From: Zelonia costaricensis
Lineage: Eukaryota; Euglenozoa; Kinetoplastea; Trypanosomatida; Trypanosomatidae
DNA: 42,081 nt
Assembly (NCBI GenBank): GCA_030849075.1
Contig: JASAOO010003330.1
Coordinates: 1 to 42,081, forward strand
Direction of reading: 5' to 3'
Part shown: positions 18,893 to 28,138 of the stretch, piece after piece
Layout of the letters: each line of letters starts with the position of its first letter
Numbering within the stretch: the stretch's first letter is position 1
The notes under the pieces: model-generated
Told to the model about the DNA's origin: nothing
What the model saw: the letters and a program-made list of their open reading frames with translations, nothing else
Database searches by the model: none
Translations under genes and position numbers: made by a program

Positions 18893-19381
18893 GTTGATGC
18901 CTGCTGACAAGTATGCGTCTTCCTCTCACGGGTTTGCAGAGAGCAGGAATGGGTGTCCGACCACGAGTCGCAACACCGGCGCCTCTCACCACGGCTGTGA
19001 GTCCTTTCCCCCCTCCCCCTTCCCTCTCTATTCCTCAGTCGTGTTTTATTTCGGCTGAATGGCGGTGCCGACGCCTCGACGACGCACGCGTTGATCGCCC
19101 GTCAACTCCGCCTCTCCGCCCCCCCCCCCCTCCCCTCCGCCAAAACCCGATCCCACCGCCACCACCGCCCCGGCGACTCCGTCTTTTTTGTTGTTTGTTT
19201 TGAGATGACGACTGCGCCAGCGCGGCCGTGTTCCTCTCCTGAGTCCCCCTGTGTGTGGCGCTTTGTTGTGCTGCAGTGCGTCCTTTCCTTTTCTTCCCTT
19301 TTCAGCTTCGCTTGTCGATCGCTCTACCCATCACCTGGTGTGCTCTCCGCGTGTGGTCTAATTCGGCCCCCTTTTGCGTGC

Positions 19382-19404
19382 GTGTGTGTGTGTGTGTGTG
19401 TGTG
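19382..19404. repeat. (TG)n microsatellite
   Basis: A TG run of about 11 units, followed by imperfect TGCGTG units, about 600 nt after the TTC39-like stop. Confidence 0.9.
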
Positions 19405-20854
19405 CGTGTGCATGTGTCTGCGTGTGTGCTGCCCGTGCGTGTATCTCTTAACCGGACGTATCTACAACTCTTTTTGGGAGAAGCTGTGTCTTCCCCCGCC
19501 CCTCCCCGTTCAGCGGGCGCGTCTTATCATCATCTTTTCTACCTGGTGTGCAACACACTCCTTCTCCTTTCGTCCTCTCCCTCCATGTGTCGCTTGATGT
19601 TGCCCTGCGAACAAACCTATCCCCCTACCCCCCGTACCCCACTTCCCACTTCCCACCACGACCGCTGCGTACTACCCTCCCCCCCCACCTCCCAGTCCCA
19701 TCTCTCCCTCCCTCCCAACCACTAATGATGCAATCCGATGGGGAGAGGGTATGTGTCCTCACCATCGCTCTCCATCACTCTCTATTGGTATCTGTCGCGC
19801 TTCTCTCGCCATCCACAACCTGTTGTCATCTTTTGGCTTTGTCACATCCCCACTCGTGCCGGCACCGCAGCGGTTTCTTTTTTTTTTTTTCGGCTCTTTT
19901 TCTTTTCAGGGGTGCCTCTCTCTCTCTTTTTTTGTGTGTGTGCCTCGTTGTTGTCGCCGTAGTCATCCACACCTCGCCCATTTCTTATCTACCTGTGCAT
20001 GTCTCACCTCCTTCCCGCCCCGCCCCTTCACCTCCCCCCATCCCCACACCAATGCCCGCGTCCTCCTCCGTTTCGGCTCCGCGCACCGTGGCTCTGCCGC
20101 CCCCTCCCGCCATCCACACCAAACGCGTCACCATCGCAATTCTCCTCCTTTCTTTTGTCTTTCGCTGCCGTTGTGTCTGTGCTGCACGCACCACGCCCGC
20201 CTCCAAAGCTGCCCTTTCCTCGCGCCTGTTGCGTGCCCCCGATTTCCCGTCACCTCTCGCGTGCGTGCTGTCTTTCACAAGCTGGTGTACGCGGGCTGAT
20301 ATGCGCAACGGCAAGCGTCTCAAAGGCTGTAAAAAAAAAAAAAAAGAGAAATGGATGCCAAGTCGACGACAACTCTCTTCGTGCGTGCTCGGTACCGTTC
20401 GCTCATTCTCTTGTTCTTGCCTTTGCCTCTACACTCCACGCGCGTGCTACGCTGTCTTTGTGCTTCACTTGTGTGCGTCAGGGCCGCGAGAGCCTCAAGC
20501 CCTCTTTGGTGTCTGCCACACCCGCCCCATCGGCCAGCGACTGGTGCTTTTCCTTCCTCTCGGCTGCGTGCATCTGCTGAACACGATTGGCTGATCAAAC
20601 TACCCCACCTCAACGGACCCAGCGCCCAAAAACAAAGAAGGGGCTTGCCCACTGCCCGACCCCCGCCCGCCGCCCCCGCATGCGTGCAAATGTGTGTGAG
20701 GGTGCGCGTTGCGACACACACAAAAAAAACCAAACCGTCTTGCAAGAAACGCCGCGTTGCCAGCCGCGTCGCGCGACACACCTCAACTGCCTCCTTTCAC
20801 CTCCCCCCTTCCCCCCGCCTGTCTTCATTCCGGACACACTGTCGTTCATCGGCT

Positions 20855-20882
20855 CACACACACACACACACACACACACACA
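20855..20882. repeat. (CA)n microsatellite
   Basis: An uninterrupted CA run of 14 units about 580 nt before the next start codon. Confidence 0.95.
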
Positions 20883-21446
20883 ACTACGAACGCGCATCAT
20901 CGTCGTCTCCGCCGTGTTGCTCCCTCTCCCACACACGCACAAAAAAAACAAACCTGCAGTCTGTTCCCGACCCTATTATCCCTTGCCGGCGCACGAAGTC
21001 TCTAGTCAAGGTGCATCCGCCAACCGCCCCACCCACCCCCGCCTCCACGCCTCTCTCCTCTTGACCGCGTTCGTCTTGTTTGTTTCGTCGAAGCTACGGT
21101 GATCTGCGCCGGTGCGGCTGCCGTGCACGCTGCGTTCAGTCCCACCGCCAGCGGCTTCCCCCCACCCCCACCCCGGTGTTGACGTCTCGTACCGCATCTC
21201 CTTTCTCACCTCCTCCTCCTCCTCCCCCTCCCTTGGTTCTGTCTGTCTGTCTCACCCGCCTATCGCCTTGAGTGAGTTGCCGCGTCCATTGTGATTTGTT
21301 CTTGTTTCTTGTTACGTTTGCGTCGGTATCTTGTGTAAGCAACCCCTCCCTCCCTCCCCCCACACACGCACACACGTCGATCCCTACTGTCTCGTAGCGC
21401 CTGGCCCCCCCCCCCCAATTACCTCCTCTTCAATCCGCACCCCAAC

Positions 21447-21448
21447 AG
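21447..21448 (+). promoter_or_regulatory. Candidate trans-splice acceptor AG for the membrane-protein gene
   Basis: A C run (21404-21417) and a C/T-rich stretch end in CCCCAACAG, 10 nt before the ATG at 21459. Confidence 0.65.
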
Positions 21449-21458
21449 CTCTGTCATC

Positions 21459-22517
21459 ATGCCGTCGCTGCCAAGTAAGAAGGTGCCGCCGCCGCCGAAG
21501 GAGCCGGGCACGCACACGAACGCCGAGGTGAAGGAGGCGCTGCACGCCCGAGCCCTGCGCCGCACCGTGCTCATCACCGCCGTCGTCTTCCTTCTGCTGG
21601 CCTGCCTCGCTGTTGTGTCCAACACGGCCCGCGACACGGTAGGCGACACGGGAAAGCCGAAGCTGCTGCTTGTTGTCGCCAAGGGCCTCTCCAACTCCAC
21701 GGTGAGCCGCGCCATGCAGAGCAACAAGGCACCCTTCATGCGCCTGCTCGCGGCCAGCGGCGGCAGCTACGCGGCGCTGTCCTCCGCTGATGCTGGGGCG
21801 AACCCGCTCGTGAGTCTCCTCACCGGTTCCGCCGCGGCGGGGGCGGCCAACACGCTGAGCGGCAAGACCTCCTTTCTGGGCTGGATGAAGGCGCAGAAGA
21901 AGAACACCGTCGTCGCGGCGCCCGGCAAGTACTGGTCCGCCGGCACCGCCGCGGCAACGCCGTGCCCGCAGATTGGTCTGCTCGACACCGAGTGCTCTGC
22001 CGAGGCGTGCCCCTCCGTCGCGGCCGCGGCGTACTGCAACGCGTATCGCAAGTACATCACGTGCGACGACTGCGCGCAGCTGTACCAGAACGAGATCACC
22101 AAGGCGTTCGAGACAGCGCTGAACCACTCGGCAGATGCGGTGTACTTCCAGGTCGGCAACCTCGCCGAGGCTGTGCCTGGCAACCTCGACCTGGCCGTGC
22201 AGGAGCGCAGCGAGGTGAACCTGCTGGACGCCGCGATCGGCCGCATCGCCCTGGCTCTGACAAACCGCACCTCCAGCGAGGCGGAGAACTGGCTCATCCT
22301 CGTCACCGGCGACGGCGACAACGCCGAGATGACGGCGCCGCTGCTGGCCGTCGTGTACACCAAGGGCACCCTCGCGCAGCTCAACAGCGTTCCCGCGACG
22401 GCCAAGACGACGGACGTGTACAACACCGTCCTGCACTGGTTCAAGGGGAGCGGCACCAGCACCTCGAGCCTGCTGGGCATCTGCACCAACGGCGACAAGG
22501 TCGCGAACTGCAAGTAA
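21459..22517 (+). CDS. Single-pass membrane protein with a degenerate alkaline-phosphatase/phosphodiesterase-like lumenal domain
   Basis: The 352-residue protein has a short Pro/Lys-rich N-terminus, one hydrophobic segment (about 36-54, LITAVVFLLLACLAVVS) and then a roughly 295-residue domain. This suggests a type II (signal-anchored) topology with the C-terminal part lumenal or extracellular. Three N-glycosylation sequons (Asn79, Asn222, Asn269) and eight cysteines after the anchor fit that side. The order of elements resembles nucleotide pyrophosphatase/phosphodiesterases: KLLLVVAKGLS for the first metal strand, NPLVSLLTG for the nucleophile loop, VYFQVGNLAEAVPG for the D-x-x-G-H segment, LLDAAIGRIALAL for the following helix and WLILVTGDGDNAE for the SDHG strand. 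At these positions the metal-binding Asp/His and the nucleophilic Thr/Ser appear replaced, so an inactive relative is likely. The fold assignment is inference; the membrane segment and gene are clear. Confidence 0.8.
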   Translation: MPSLPSKKVPPPPKEPGTHTNAEVKEALHARALRRTVLITAVVFLLLACLAVVSNTARDTVGDTGKPKLLLVVAKGLSNSTVSRAMQSNKAPFMRLLAASGGSYAALSSADAGANPLVSLLTGSAAAGAANTLSGKTSFLGWMKAQKKNTVVAAPGKYWSAGTAAATPCPQIGLLDTECSAEACPSVAAAAYCNAYRKYITCDDCAQLYQNEITKAFETALNHSADAVYFQVGNLAEAVPGNLDLAVQERSEVNLLDAAIGRIALALTNRTSSEAENWLILVTGDGDNAEMTAPLLAVVYTKGTLAQLNSVPATAKTTDVYNTVLHWFKGSGTSTSSLLGICTNGDKVANCK

Positions 22518-24532
22518 ACGCGTCACACGATCAGCATGATGACTGCCCGCATGAGCAAAAACAAAACAAAGATAGAGCACGCGCGGCTAGTGCGAGCGGG
22601 GAGGAGTCTGTGGGGATGTGTGTGTTGTGTGTGTGTGAAATGGGGTGAAGGCGACGTTGCGCCGTATCTGCGAGTGGCGTCGAGGCGCCACGGGCACCAG
22701 GACCGACCACCATGGTCGACAGCAGAACGGTGGTTCAGACCTCTCCGAACTTCGTTTTGATTCTGTTTTCTGTTGTTGTTGCTGCTGCTCCTCCTCCTCT
22801 TCAACACACGAATGACATTGTCGATGCTGCTGTGGTGCTCTTTTGAGTATGGCAGCCGCGGTTTTGCTTTGGTCTCTTTTGTGTCTCGACGTTTGTGTGT
22901 GTGAGTGGGTGTGGAGGTCAGGAAAAGAAAAAGCATCGTCGCAGGTTGTGGTGGCTCTTCTCTGCATGCACGCAATAACCACCGAGGTTTCACGGGTTTT
23001 TGATGTCTGGCGGCGGCTCGGTGGTGGATGGCAAACACGGGTGGTGGTAGCAACCACCAAGTACACCAGAATGCAAGTAAATGCCTACGAACTCGTCGTG
23101 GTAGCAGGTGCCTTTTTTTGTTTTTCCCGTTCTCTAGGCGACTCTTTTCGCACTTTCCGCACTTTCAGCTGTGAAGCTTGATGGTGTCAAAGCGTCCGCG
23201 CGCGGCGTTTGCTGGCGGTATGGTTGCTCTGGGTTGTTGGTGTTCTCCCTATGGACTTGGGTGCTGTGTGTGCTTGTAGCCTGTGCCGCGGCGTCTTCCC
23301 ATTGCCTAGGTGCTGAGTGTTCTTGCCCTTGTGTGTATGTGTGTGTGTGTTGGTGTCCGCTTTTGGTGGTGGCGATGTCGCGCTTCGTGTTAATTTTCGT
23401 GCAGACTCAACACGACTCAGATGCAGCTGTGAATGCCACCTCCCTGACAAGAGGGGGCAGCGTCTTTGACGCGCTATGGATTTTCCCCTTTCACCTCCCC
23501 CCCCCCCCTGCAACCTCGCGGCTTTGCCGAGATGCTTGTGTGTGTGGGGGTGTCGGTGTGGGCGTGGATGTGTACATGCGCATATGTGTGTGTGTGTGCT
23601 GTTGTGCTCGTGGTTGTTTTGTTTTGTACGTTTGCAGTGGGACGATGGAGCTCCGCCTCTTACCTCAGCTCCTTGTCGGAGCTGCAACGATATCGCTGTC
23701 TTGTAACCCTTACTTCTCCGGCTCCACTAGGGCACAGAGAAAAAAAAAAAGAACATGCAAGACCGATGAAGAACAGGCTGGGCACAGATGAAGGAAGGAA
23801 AGAGCGATGCGCTTTGGTAGCGGTTTGCGTGCGAACGGCAATGGTTGACGTGCCGCACTTCGTTGCCGCCGTTGCGGCCCTCGATGCTCGCGTGGCGAGC
23901 GTGCTGTGTATTCAGTCGTCGAGGAGGTGGTGACTCGCGAGTGCTGCACAGCTCTCCGTCGAAACCAGCGCAGTCCGAGGCGCCTCGACTCAACCGCCCA
24001 CGCACGAGGTGGTGGCGTCTGGCGACCGAGAGCAGCGCGGCGGAGACGTGCCAGCCCGTCGTGGTTGGTACGTGAAATTAGAGATTGCAGTGCCCTGCGT
24101 GATGTCCCTCCAACCGCCCCATTGTTTCGACTGCTGGTCCGCTTGGCTGCAATGGCGTCACTATCCATGCTTCCTTGCTGTATCCCTTTCTCCCCTTTTG
24201 GCCCACTTCTCTGATCTGGACATCTGAACCACACTTTTTTTCCGCGCAAGTGACGTCAACGCACTTTCGTCTTGCACCTTTGCCCGAGAGCACCACACAC
24301 CTTGTTGAGGGCACAGTGGCAGAGTGGTCTTGCGCACCTTCGAGCTGGTGTCAGCGTGGCCACTCCTCCCCCTTCCCCTCCCTCTTCTCGCTCCGCCACG
24401 GCTCTCCCCTTTTGTGTTTTCCAGCACGACTCGCCTTTAGAGCTTCCTCGCGCAGCGATTTCGTGTGCTGGACTGCGCACGCCTCCCCCCCCCCCCGTAC
24501 TTGGCGCTTTTCCTAATTCTCCACTCAAACAT
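22518..24532. other. Long spacer after the membrane-protein gene
   Basis: TG-rich blocks lie near 22615-22637, 23331-23350 and 23585-23599, with a C run near 23502 and a poly-A tract at 23740-23750. A stretch of more complex, GC-balanced sequence runs about 23800-24170. C/T-rich sequence from 24360, with a C run (24485-24496), leads to the next gene. I see no supportable coding gene. Confidence 0.65.
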
Positions 24533-24534
24533 AG
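24533..24534 (+). promoter_or_regulatory. Candidate trans-splice acceptor AG for the 998-residue protein gene
   Basis: This is the first AG after the C/T-rich stretch 24481-24530, in AAACATAG. It lies 24 nt before the ATG at 24559. A second AG pair at 24551-24556 is also possible. Confidence 0.5.
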
Positions 24535-24558
24535 ATTCTCTCGTACCACTAGACAGCC

Positions 24559-27555
24559 ATGATGCAACTTCACGCAACCCCGACACGCGCCGCACCAGTT
24601 TTGGTGTTTGACGATGAGAACACCAATCACGGTCGCTCTCGCACGGCGGAGAAGCGGGGGCCCTCGCTGCCGTCTGACATGGAGACCTCACCGGCGCCAG
24701 GCACCATGTCCAGCAGTGCGTCCAAGCAGAACTCACGCTCGCCCATGACGGAGTTGAGCATGTGCAAGTCAGCGCCGCGACGTCATCGTACCTTCGCGCG
24801 CCACGCAGGGCCCGCCGTGACTGGCCCAGCTGCCTTGACAGAAGAGGCACGCATGGCAGATGTCCAGCCCGCTGTGCTGTCGCCCGGCGCCTCACCCTCG
24901 CCGCAGGTCCCGCCATCACCGGTGCGGTCGCTGCTGAACGCGTACCTCGGCGCCTCTCCGCTCCCGCGACGCCCCGTCGTTGCGCCCTCAGGCCCCCCGG
25001 CGCAAAAGACGGACAGCGCCGCGCGTCAACCGACACCCGAGTCCACGCCGCCGTCGAGCGCGTCCACCGGCTTCCGCCGCAGCCCTGCCCCACCGCGGGC
25101 CTACATCGAGGACTTCCTCGCGTTATCGGACGGCTCCTACGACGAGACAAGCGCATCGCCGGCCCCGCAGCGCCCCACCGGGACAACGCTCGACAACTCG
25201 CCCGTCGTGCGCGAGATGTGGAACGAGACGAGCTCGTCCTCATCCTCTTTGGCGTCGTCATTCGCGTCTGCGACTTCCGCCTCCACTGCCGTTTCGGACG
25301 GCTTCGCTGTGGTGCGCGTTTCGCACGACCGGGGCGAAGGCCAAGCGGCGCGTGTCGTCGCCCACATCGACCTCGGCTGCTCCGCCTCACCCGAGTCACC
25401 GCGGCCGGTGTCGCTCACCGCGCCTCCAGCACGCGGGCACGTGCTGCGGTCCGACCCCGCACAGCAGCAGCAGCAGCCACAGCCGGTGAGGAAAGGAGAG
25501 CCGCGTTGCGATGTAACGTGGTCGCACCACAACCAAGATCAGCATCGCCGCTCGTCGTCTGTTGAGCGCACGCTCCACTTTGCCGCTCTCGCAGAGACCG
25601 CCGCGGAGACTCTGGACAGCAACGGCGAGTCGGTCGACTGCGAAGAGGAGCTCACTCTGATGCGACAGCGCACGCCTCCCCCCTCCCCGCTGCGCGGCTG
25701 GGGCGTGCCGCGATCGCCGCCAAAAGGCACCGGTGACGGGCTGGTGCCGGGCGGCACCTCCTCGGCGCTTGTGCTGCCGCTCTCCCCGCCACACTCCGAC
25801 GCTCTCGATGAAACGAAGAGGTCTCCGGCTGCGCCAATCAACCGCTTCCAGCGCCCGCCGGCACGCGCCAGCCCGCCCCACCGCACGCCGCCCTCGGTAT
25901 CCGTCTCCTCCTCTGATGCCTCACCGCCGGAGACTGCGCAAGGCCAGTCCGCGGAGCGCCACGCGCACGCAACAGGACCGCCTCGCACGACAGTCCGCGG
26001 CGGCAGCACCGCGCCCGCGTACGCGCCCGCGGCGAGTGTGGCGGCCTCGTCGCGAAGCGCGCGGGCACCGCCGGCCCTCGTCGTGCCAGTGGAGGTGGCG
26101 CCAGGCGTGATGCGCTCGCTGCTGGTGGACGGGGAGGATTCCGCCGCGGCGGCCGTTGGCCGCTTTCTGGACGTGTACGCCGCCTCCTTTCACCTTGACC
26201 GCCGCGTTGTGGGGCCGCCGCTGGCGCGGCACGTGGCGGCACACATGGCAAAGACGAGCAGCCTCTCCACGACATCACACAGGGGGCCGAACATGGAAAG
26301 ACTGCGTGCGCGCCTGTATCCTGGGGCTGCCGCCAGCAACGGCCGTAGCCACAACGACGCCTCGCCACGGGACGGGCAGAGGGAGGGGGCTGGGCCGCAG
26401 CCACCGGCGTGGAGGATGTCCACAAAGGTGCACTACAACCCCCGCACCCAGGCGCTGGAGGTCGAGGACGACGACACGCGGCAGGACAGCGGCGTCCACG
26501 CAGTGCACCGAGCCGGATCTGCGAGACCGCGCCGAAGCGGCTCCGCGCCGCCGCCCAAGGCCCCCCTACACACCCGCACCTCGCTCCTCCGACGGGAGGC
26601 GACGGCGGCGCGGCAGGCGGCGGAGGCGAGGCTGAGGGCGGAGCTGGAGTCGCCGCCGTTTCACCCTGCAGTCGCCCCGCGCAGTGCGCGCATTTGCCAG
26701 GAGAAGCTGCGGGAGCTCGCCAGTGCGAAGACGACGTGCACCACCACCACCACCACCACCCCTTCCGCCGCTGCGGATAGCACAGGCGCCGAGCGGGGTA
26801 CGGCCGAGTTCTCCGCAAGGGGTCGCCAGCAGCGCCTGCGCACTCCCACGGCGACGGCACCTCACTCTGACGGTGCAGTCGCCTTCTGGGGCGACGCCGT
26901 TGTCATCGCAGATGTGTCCGCCTCGAGCTCGGATGGTGTGGGTGCAACTGCTGCCGCGGCAGGCGACCGCGACCGACTTGCAGACGCACGGCCGCAGCTT
27001 CGGCAGAGTCGAGGAAGGTCGCTCGAGCCGCGAAGCACGCGGCGTGACGGGAGGGCAGCGGCACACCTCTCAGGAACCGGCAGCGGCGTCAGAATGCGGC
27101 ACTCCGCCGTGCAGACACACGTCGATTGTGATGAGAGTGCGACGATGGCGGCAGTGGCCGGGGCGACACGTGCGGATGCAGCGACGCAGTCGCTGTCGCC
27201 CTTCGCGCGCAGTCTCGAGAGCCCCGCATCCAAGCGGCACAGCGCCGGCGCCTCGCCGCGGGTGGGCCTGTCTCCCACTTCGCTGATTGTGACCGACCTC
27301 TCCGCCTTCTCGATGACCCCGTCCACCGTTGAGAAGACAATACCTCGCGTGGACATTTACGGTGGAGCATGGGGCGCAGCAGCAGACCCTGCGAGCGCAG
27401 CTCTCAGCTCGTCGGAGCGGCAGCAGCGAGTTGAGGAGCGACTCCTCGCCCTGGACGCGGACCGCCGGCGTCGGCTCGCGGCGATGCGTCGTCTCGCCGG
27501 CACACGCGATGCGGCCACAGGCCAGCCGCTCTTGAAGCCCTTCACGGGGCGCTAA
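24559..27555 (+). CDS. Large disordered Ser/Pro/Arg/Ala-rich protein with small conserved-looking islands; function unknown
   Basis: The 998-residue product has no enzyme domain I recognise. Most of it is low-complexity Ser, Pro, Ala, Arg and Thr. Three islands look folded. The N-terminus contains VLVFDDENTNHGRS. Residues about 504-570 read PALVVPVEVAPG, then LLVDGEDSAAAAVGRFLDVY and a short helix. The pattern 'strand, D-GED, helix with AVGRFL, helix' recurs, from memory, in protist basal-body and flagellar proteins. A charged helical region (about 672-725) contains SPPFHPAVAPRSARI, a 'F-x-P-x-i-x-x-x-S' motif also common in such proteins. A Thr run (about 727-735) and a basic C-terminal helix with QQRVEERLLALDADRRRRL follow. 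There is no signal peptide or membrane segment. A cytoskeletal scaffold is a reasonable guess but is not shown. Tandem ATG codons lie at 24559 and 24562; the first is used. Confidence 0.88.
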   Translation: MMQLHATPTRAAPVLVFDDENTNHGRSRTAEKRGPSLPSDMETSPAPGTMSSSASKQNSRSPMTELSMCKSAPRRHRTFARHAGPAVTGPAALTEEARMADVQPAVLSPGASPSPQVPPSPVRSLLNAYLGASPLPRRPVVAPSGPPAQKTDSAARQPTPESTPPSSASTGFRRSPAPPRAYIEDFLALSDGSYDETSASPAPQRPTGTTLDNSPVVREMWNETSSSSSSLASSFASATSASTAVSDGFAVVRVSHDRGEGQAARVVAHIDLGCSASPESPRPVSLTAPPARGHVLRSDPAQQQQQPQPVRKGEPRCDVTWSHHNQDQHRRSSSVERTLHFAALAETAAETLDSNGESVDCEEELTLMRQRTPPPSPLRGWGVPRSPPKGTGDGLVPGGTSSALVLPLSPPHSDALDETKRSPAAPINRFQRPPARASPPHRTPPSVSVSSSDASPPETAQGQSAERHAHATGPPRTTVRGGSTAPAYAPAASVAASSRSARAPPALVVPVEVAPGVMRSLLVDGEDSAAAAVGRFLDVYAASFHLDRRVVGPPLARHVAAHMAKTSSLSTTSHRGPNMERLRARLYPGAAASNGRSHNDASPRDGQREGAGPQPPAWRMSTKVHYNPRTQALEVEDDDTRQDSGVHAVHRAGSARPRRSGSAPPPKAPLHTRTSLLRREATAARQAAEARLRAELESPPFHPAVAPRSARICQEKLRELASAKTTCTTTTTTTPSAAADSTGAERGTAEFSARGRQQRLRTPTATAPHSDGAVAFWGDAVVIADVSASSSDGVGATAAAAGDRDRLADARPQLRQSRGRSLEPRSTRRDGRAAAHLSGTGSGVRMRHSAVQTHVDCDESATMAAVAGATRADAATQSLSPFARSLESPASKRHSAGASPRVGLSPTSLIVTDLSAFSMTPSTVEKTIPRVDIYGGAWGAAADPASAALSSSERQQRVEERLLALDADRRRRLAAMRRLAGTRDAATGQPLLKPFTGR
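26737..26760 (+). repeat. ACC-type trinucleotide run coding for polythreonine
   Basis: A run of ACC codons, within a segment of Thr and one Cys, codes for a short polythreonine stretch in the 998-residue protein. It is likely to vary in length. Confidence 0.8.
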
Positions 27556-28073
27556 AGAAGCGTAGACACCTGAAACGAGGCTGGGTGCGGACATCGACAA
27601 TCGGCCGGAAGCTGCATCAGTCCCTGCGCTGCTGACCTGCGGCCGTGACTATCATAGAGGTGCATCCACGCACTCGCACACGCAGCATGGAACGTAGAAG
27701 ACAAACAAACAAAACGAGAACACTCGGAGTATGGGAAGAAAAGCTGCTGCTCGTATCAGCCCAGTTTCTTCATCACCATGGTGCAACTGGTGCGGCCCAG
27801 CGGCGCCGTGGACGTTGGCTTGTTTGTTGTTGCTCGGGCCCGCCATCTCCCTCTTCCCCTCCCTCTCCTGCCATCTGTTTCTTCCACGGCCCTCCCACCC
27901 CTCTCTCTCGCTTCGCTCGTCCCTCTGCGGCGCTTTTCTTCGTCGAGGGGAGGTCACCACCACCGTGCGGCGGGCCTACAGCAGCGCACGTTGTGTGCCA
28001 AGCACCTTCATCTGCTCGTGCTTTTCTTCGTTGTTGTTTTTACCAGCTCCTGCTCTCGTTGCCCACCCTCCAC
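27556..28073. other. Spacer between the 998-residue protein and SNF8 genes
   Basis: About 520 nt of mixed sequence, C/T-rich from 27840 to 28070. An ATG at 27731 opens a frame that runs into SNF8, but it lies upstream of the likely splice acceptor and its translation is low-complexity. I see no separate gene. Confidence 0.7.
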
Positions 28074-28075
28074 AG
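28074..28075 (+). promoter_or_regulatory. Candidate trans-splice acceptor AG for SNF8
   Basis: A C/T-rich stretch (28019-28073) ends in CCTCCACAG. The acceptor lies 63 nt before the SNF8 ATG and downstream of all competing upstream ATGs. Confidence 0.65.

Positions 28076-28076
<1 letters not shown>

Positions 28077-28107
<31 letters not shown>
28077..28107. repeat. (CA)n microsatellite in the SNF8 5' UTR
   Basis: An uninterrupted CA run of about 15 units lies between the splice acceptor and the start codon, so it would be in the mature mRNA leader. Confidence 0.9.
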
Positions 28108-28109
<2 letters not shown>

Positions 28110-28138
28110 AGAGTTTCCCACGCTTCTTTCCGTTCACG

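Larger units (their letters stand above)
18781..21446. other. Long spacer after the TTC39-like gene
   Basis: The 2.7-kb spacer starts with a G-rich cluster and then becomes T/C-rich with a (TG)n run (19382-19404). From about 19500 it is dominated by C/T-rich sequence, with poly-T (19880-19890), poly-A (20330-20344) and a (CA)n run (20855-20882). Long open frames occur (for example 19548-20594) but are low-complexity translations of pyrimidine-rich DNA without a third-position G/C bias. I see no gene. Confidence 0.7.

Noticed and set aside
19548..20594. 348-codon open frame in the spacer before the membrane-protein gene
   Set aside because: It is a translation of C/T-rich DNA (Ser, Leu, Pro, Phe runs) with no third-position G/C bias and no recognisable motif.
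23171..23791. 206-codon frame with hydrophobic, Cys-rich segments
   Set aside because: The hydrophobicity comes from translated TG repeats (Cys-Val runs); no signal of selection on codons.
24311..24345. tRNA-like A box (TGGCAGAGTGG) followed by TTCGAGC
   Set aside because: The spacing between the two boxes is far too short and no cloverleaf stems can be drawn.
27731..28138. Upstream ATG extending SNF8 by 136 residues
   Set aside because: The extension is low-complexity, includes a translated CA repeat, and lies before the candidate splice acceptor; the conserved SNF8 N-terminus begins exactly at 28139.
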